Positions 23,831 to 26,620 of a stretch of 26,620 nucleotides of DNA are shown here, in pieces. This stretch comes from Zwartia sp. (lineage in GTDB: Bacteria > Pseudomonadota > Gammaproteobacteria > Burkholderiales > Burkholderiaceae_B): assembly GCA_030653405.1 (NCBI GenBank), contig JAURZO010000023.1, positions 1 to 26,620 of the forward strand. The letters run 5' to 3'. The number at the start of each line of letters is the position of its first letter. The stretch's first letter is position 1. Below the pieces are notes generated by a model. That model had not been told where the DNA came from. It did no database searches and saw only the letters and a list, made by a program, of their open reading frames with translations. The position numbers were made by a program, and so were the translations under genes.

Positions 23831-24688
23831 ATGTTTAGTTACCGTCACGGCTTTCACGCAGGAAATCATGCAGATGTGCTAAAGCATATCGTGCTTACCC
23901 ACATTCTCAAGTATTACAACGAAAAAGATACCCCCTATTGGTTTGTTGACTTACATGCCGGGGCCGGCCTGTACGATCTGGAGGGGCAATGGGCGCAGAA
24001 AATTGGTGAATATTTAGACGGTATTGCGCGCGTTTGGGATGCCAAAGCCAAGCCTCCTGCTGTTTTGCAATATCTCGACATTATTCGTGATCTGAATCCA
24101 GATGGAAAGCTGCGTATTTATCCTGGTTCCCCATGGCTTGCTTTAGAAGCCTGTCGTTCACAGGACAAATTACGATTATTTGAAATGCACCCCAACGAAG
24201 CAGACATTTTGCGTCAAAACCTTGATCAGCGCGCCACGCGCGTGGCCAGACAGACATCCGTTTTTGGTGATGATGGTTTTGCGGGACTCAAAGGCCATAT
24301 TCCACCGCCCACTCGGCGAGCGATTGTTTTGTTCGACCCATCCTATGAGGATAAGCTCGACTACCGTAGAGTGGTTGAAACAATGAAAGACGCCATGCAG
24401 CGATTCCCGACGGGTTGTTACGCGATTTGGTATCCCCAGGTTCTGAGACGAGAAGCGCAGGAGCTGCCAAGGCAACTTGAAAAACTGGCGGGTAAAAACT
24501 GGACACATGTCAGCCTGACCGTGCATAAACCCGCCTCAGATGGCCTAGGATTGCATGGAAGCGGTATGTTTGTCATTAACCCGCCCTGGACACTCAATGG
24601 GGCCATGAAGGAAACGCTGCCGTGGCTCGTGCGCACGCTCGGACAGGACGAACGCGCCAGCTACAAACTCGACTTTTTGACACACTAG
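23831..24688 (+). CDS. rlmJ: 23S rRNA (adenine-2030-N6)-methyltransferase RlmJ
   Basis: RlmJ methylates A2030 of 23S rRNA using S-adenosylmethionine. From the ATG at 23831 the 285-aa protein begins MFSYRHGFHAGNHADVLKH, the invariant family start; 21 codons upstream in frame are unlike RlmJ and start at TTG. The SAM-binding region VDLHAGAGLYDLEG follows. The catalytic motif IV reads DPSYE, where E. coli has DPPYE. YAIWYPQVLR and the C-terminal GSGMFVINPPW are also typical. The next gene, an rRNA pseudouridine synthase, converges on it, with an 18-base gap. Confidence 0.94.
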   Translation: MFSYRHGFHAGNHADVLKHIVLTHILKYYNEKDTPYWFVDLHAGAGLYDLEGQWAQKIGEYLDGIARVWDAKAKPPAVLQYLDIIRDLNPDGKLRIYPGSPWLALEACRSQDKLRLFEMHPNEADILRQNLDQRATRVARQTSVFGDDGFAGLKGHIPPPTRRAIVLFDPSYEDKLDYRRVVETMKDAMQRFPTGCYAIWYPQVLRREAQELPRQLEKLAGKNWTHVSLTVHKPASDGLGLHGSGMFVINPPWTLNGAMKETLPWLVRTLGQDERASYKLDFLTH

Positions 24689-24706
24689 AAACGACTTAAA
24701 AGCGCC

Positions 24707-25435
24707 TTAAAAACGCTCATTGACCCCGAGATAGCGCCACTGACCGACTGGCAGATCAGATAGTTTGACTCCGCCAATCCTCACGCGCTTTAACCCTAAC
24801 ACTTTCAGGCCAACCAGTTCGCACATGCGGCGGATCTGGCGCTTCTTGCCTTCGCGCAGGACGAATTGAAGCTGATCATCATTTTGCCAACGCACTTGCG
24901 CGCGTTTGAGGCGCTTGCCGTCAAGAGACAAGCCATCATTCAGCAACTCCAGCCCTCCAGGCGCTAAGCGGCCCTGAACACGCACGAGATATTCTTTTTC
25001 AATTTCAGAGTCTTCTCCGATCAGTTGACGCGCAATGCGACCATCTTGCGTCAGCACCAACAATCCAGTCGAATCAATATCAAGCCTGCCCGCAACCGCC
25101 AAACCACGCAATTGTGCGCGATCAAACTTGAGCGGACTACGATCCGTATGAGACCGATTGGCATCCGTCACCAAAGCAACTGCTGGGGTGTAACCATCCT
25201 CCGCTTGGCCTGAGACGTAACCCATGGGCTTATGGACGAGTATTGTGACCCTTGATACCTGGGCGACGGCAGCGTTGCGATCCAGTGTGATGGTCTGGCT
25301 AGGCAAGGCGCGCTCCCCAAGCGTGGCCACCACACCATCTACTTTGACCCAGCCACGCTCGATGTAGCTATCTGCCTCACGGCGCGAACACATGCCGCGA
25401 TCAGCCATTAGTTTTGAAATACGTAACTTTTCCAT
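24707..25435 (-). CDS. RsuA/RluB/E/F-family rRNA pseudouridine synthase
   Basis: The 242-aa protein has an N-terminal S4 RNA-binding domain (LRISKLMADRGMCSRREADSYI at 4-25, WVKVDG) and the RsuA-family catalytic domain with AGRLDIDSTGLLVLT, where Asp119 is the catalytic aspartate. The KEYLV and GKKRQIRRMCELVG motifs follow. The S4 wording (CSRREADSYIERG) and QIRRMCE segment are closest, in my reading, to RluF/RluB-type enzymes, but I cannot choose the target uridine. A 20-base gap separates its start from that of ubiC. Confidence 0.92.
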   Translation of the reverse strand: MEKLRISKLMADRGMCSRREADSYIERGWVKVDGVVATLGERALPSQTITLDRNAAVAQVSRVTILVHKPMGYVSGQAEDGYTPAVALVTDANRSHTDRSPLKFDRAQLRGLAVAGRLDIDSTGLLVLTQDGRIARQLIGEDSEIEKEYLVRVQGRLAPGGLELLNDGLSLDGKRLKRAQVRWQNDDQLQFVLREGKKRQIRRMCELVGLKVLGLKRVRIGGVKLSDLPVGQWRYLGVNERF

Positions 25436-25455
25436 AATTGCGATAATACATTCCC

Positions 25456-26010
25456 ATGCAAAATGTTTACGACTCGACGCGCTGGCGACTTCAGCCCACC
25501 CCCTCTCTTCAACCCCTGCAAAAGCAATGGCTGACGCGACCGGGCGCGCTCACACAGGCACTACGTGCACTTGGCCCACTGAATCTCAGGGTTTTGGCCG
25601 AATACCCTGACGGGGTTACCACAGAGGAAGCAACCCTCATGGGATGCCGTCCACTCAGCCCTGTCTGGATCAGAGAGATTGCAATGGACATCAAAGGGCT
25701 AGATTGCGTCGTGGCACGAAGCATCACCCCTCTGGCCGCCTCGCACAGCACATGGCAAGGCATGCGCCAACTGCGCGGCAGACCCCTCGCCGATATTCTT
25801 TATAACGATACAGCCATTACCCGCTCAGTCTTTGAAGTCGCGCGTCTGACTCGCTATGCCTCGATCTATCGAACAGTCCTAGAAGTGAGTGAGAAAACGA
25901 TCTCTCCCAGCGCCCTACTCGCCAGGCGCTCGGTATTCTGGCGACAAGGCGAGCCGCTGCTTGTGACAGAGTGCTTTCTACCTGCATTCTGGTCAATACT
26001 CAAGACTTGA
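25456..26010 (+). CDS. ubiC: Chorismate lyase
   Basis: UbiC converts chorismate to 4-hydroxybenzoate and pyruvate, the first step of ubiquinone synthesis. The 184-aa protein matches the family at WIREI (Arg73, equivalent to E. coli Arg76), ARSITP, LGD/ADILYND...TRSVFEVAR and LLVTECFLPAF near the C-terminus (Glu172, equivalent to E. coli Glu155). It is about 20 residues longer than the E. coli enzyme (165 aa), mainly through its N-terminal 20 residues. No prenyltransferase gene ubiA follows, unlike E. coli. Shine-Dalgarno weak. Its promoter must overlap the 5' part of the divergent pseudouridine synthase gene or the short gap. Confidence 0.88.
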   Translation: MQNVYDSTRWRLQPTPSLQPLQKQWLTRPGALTQALRALGPLNLRVLAEYPDGVTTEEATLMGCRPLSPVWIREIAMDIKGLDCVVARSITPLAASHSTWQGMRQLRGRPLADILYNDTAITRSVFEVARLTRYASIYRTVLEVSEKTISPSALLARRSVFWRQGEPLLVTECFLPAFWSILKT

Positions 26011-26012
26011 TC

Positions 26013-26036
26013 GTGGGCACCATTTGAGATGCCCAC
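26013..26036. other. Hairpin between convergent ubiC and the second GGT gene
   Basis: GTGGGCA (26013-26019) pairs with TGCCCAC (26030-26036) around a 10-base loop, 2 bases after the ubiC stop. Neither side has a U-run directly after it, so intrinsic termination is doubtful; it may be an RNA 3'-end stabiliser or a weak bidirectional stop. Confidence 0.45.
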
Positions 26037-26074
26037 CGGAGCTCAGCTTTAAAGAATTAAATTAGAACTGACTT

Positions 26075-26620
26075 TTAGAAACCGACCGCCTGACCATCAC
26101 GACGGCTGTCACTAGCGACGACATAGCCATCTTGCAGATCTTTGGACAAACGCCAAATAAACTGACCCGAACCAAAGTCCATGTATGGATCATCGATTGC
26201 CTTGAGCGAGTGCCCAAGAGATTGCAAACCAGAAATCGTGGATGCCTGCATTGTTGACTCGACGTCAAGAGTGAAGTCACGGTTGACTTTCCAGCGTGGA
26301 GCGCAGCAAGCCGCCTGAGGCTGCTGATCGTAATCCAGCATTCGTATTACCGTCTGGACATGTCCCTGAGGTTGAATATCTCCACCCATCACGCCAAAAC
26401 TCATGACAGGCTCGCCGTTGCGGGTCAAGAAGCCAGGAATAATGGTGTGGAAAGGACGCTTGTGACCTTGAACAGCGTTAGCGGACTTGGGATCCATTGA
26501 GAAGCCGACGCCTCGATTCTGAAAACTCACGCCAGTGCCGGGCACCACAACTCCAGAACCAAATCCCATGTAATTGGACTGGATGAAAGACACCATCATT
26601 CCATTTTCATCCGCTGCGGT
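26075..26620 (-). CDS. Gamma-glutamyltransferase family protein, YwrD-like (partial, 5' end beyond window)
   Basis: The frame is open to the right edge (26620), and homology shows it begins well outside, so the M at 26599 is internal. The visible 181 residues correspond to the small (C-terminal) subunit of a GGT-type Ntn hydrolase: ADENGMMVSFIQSNYMGFGSG, VVPGTGVSFQNRG, KRPFHTIIPGF, FGVMGGDIQPQGHVQ, ACCAPRW and the end AASDSR-like VVASDSRRDGQAVGF. The nucleophilic Thr should lie just beyond the window. The wording is that of the YwrD/cephalosporin-acylase-like branch, distinct from the glutathione-hydrolase type at 9493-11352 (no LLNNEMDDF, no PLSSMTP). Substrate unknown. Confidence 0.88.
   Translation of the reverse strand, partial: TAADENGMMVSFIQSNYMGFGSGVVVPGTGVSFQNRGVGFSMDPKSANAVQGHKRPFHTIIPGFLTRNGEPVMSFGVMGGDIQPQGHVQTVIRMLDYDQQPQAACCAPRWKVNRDFTLDVESTMQASTISGLQSLGHSLKAIDDPYMDFGSGQFIWRLSKDLQDGYVVASDSRRDGQAVGF

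Noticed and set aside
24690..24715. Terminator between rlmJ and the pseudouridine synthase gene
   Set aside because: Only a 4-bp stem (AGCG/CGCT) next to short T/A runs; too weak to call.

Overview
The window looks like chromosomal core sequence of a betaproteobacterium, probably Burkholderiales and close to Alcaligenaceae/Bordetella. That placement rests on protein resemblance and on gene neighbourhoods (rph/rdgB/hemW, yicC, gmk-rpoZ-spoT, glnA-glnL); I could run no database search. Coding density is high. There is no gene-free stretch above 300 bases, and I found no tRNA, rRNA, insertion sequence, CRISPR array or phage gene.

Layout. 1-2421: nitrogen control. glnL (ntrB, cut by the window edge) follows glnA on the minus strand, and glnA has a clear sigma-54 promoter with two NtrC-type sites three helical turns apart. 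2422-4301: hemW and rdgB (minus), joined by an ATGA overlap. 4310-8734: a catabolic block made of a LysR regulator (minus) diverging from acyl-CoA dehydrogenase, MmgE/PrpD and SDR genes (plus), closed by a terminator. It separates rdgB-hemW from rph, genes that I recall lying together in related genomes. 8706-12284: rph (minus), then a secreted gamma-glutamyltransferase whose stop overlaps the start of yicC (plus). 12322-14017: an SDR and a mercaptopyruvate sulfurtransferase (minus). 14154-18102: gmk, rpoZ, spoT and an uncharacterised two-domain alpha/beta-barrel-like protein (plus), ending in a strong terminator. 18093-21703: an orphan TRAP-type binding protein (minus), an EamA exporter (plus), and a ybbA-like ABC ATPase (minus) whose start codon overlaps that of tesA (plus). 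21741-26620: ppiD (minus), rlmJ (plus), an RsuA-family pseudouridine synthase (minus), ubiC (plus) and the 3' part of a second, different gamma-glutamyltransferase (minus).

How they work together. GlnA and NtrB form the ammonium-assimilation circuit. Gmk, omega and SpoT link GTP supply, RNA polymerase and (p)ppGpp. RdgB and Rph handle nucleotide sanitation and tRNA 3' trimming. The accessory parts are the LysR-controlled degradation operon, the orphan solute-binding protein, the two gamma-glutamyltransferases and the SDR/sulfurtransferase pair. I see no clearly new molecular system. The points most worth following are the catabolic block and the atypical active site of its dehydrogenase, the open frame directly after spoT, the overlapping start codons of ybbA/tesA, and the probably leaderless TRAP binding-protein gene.
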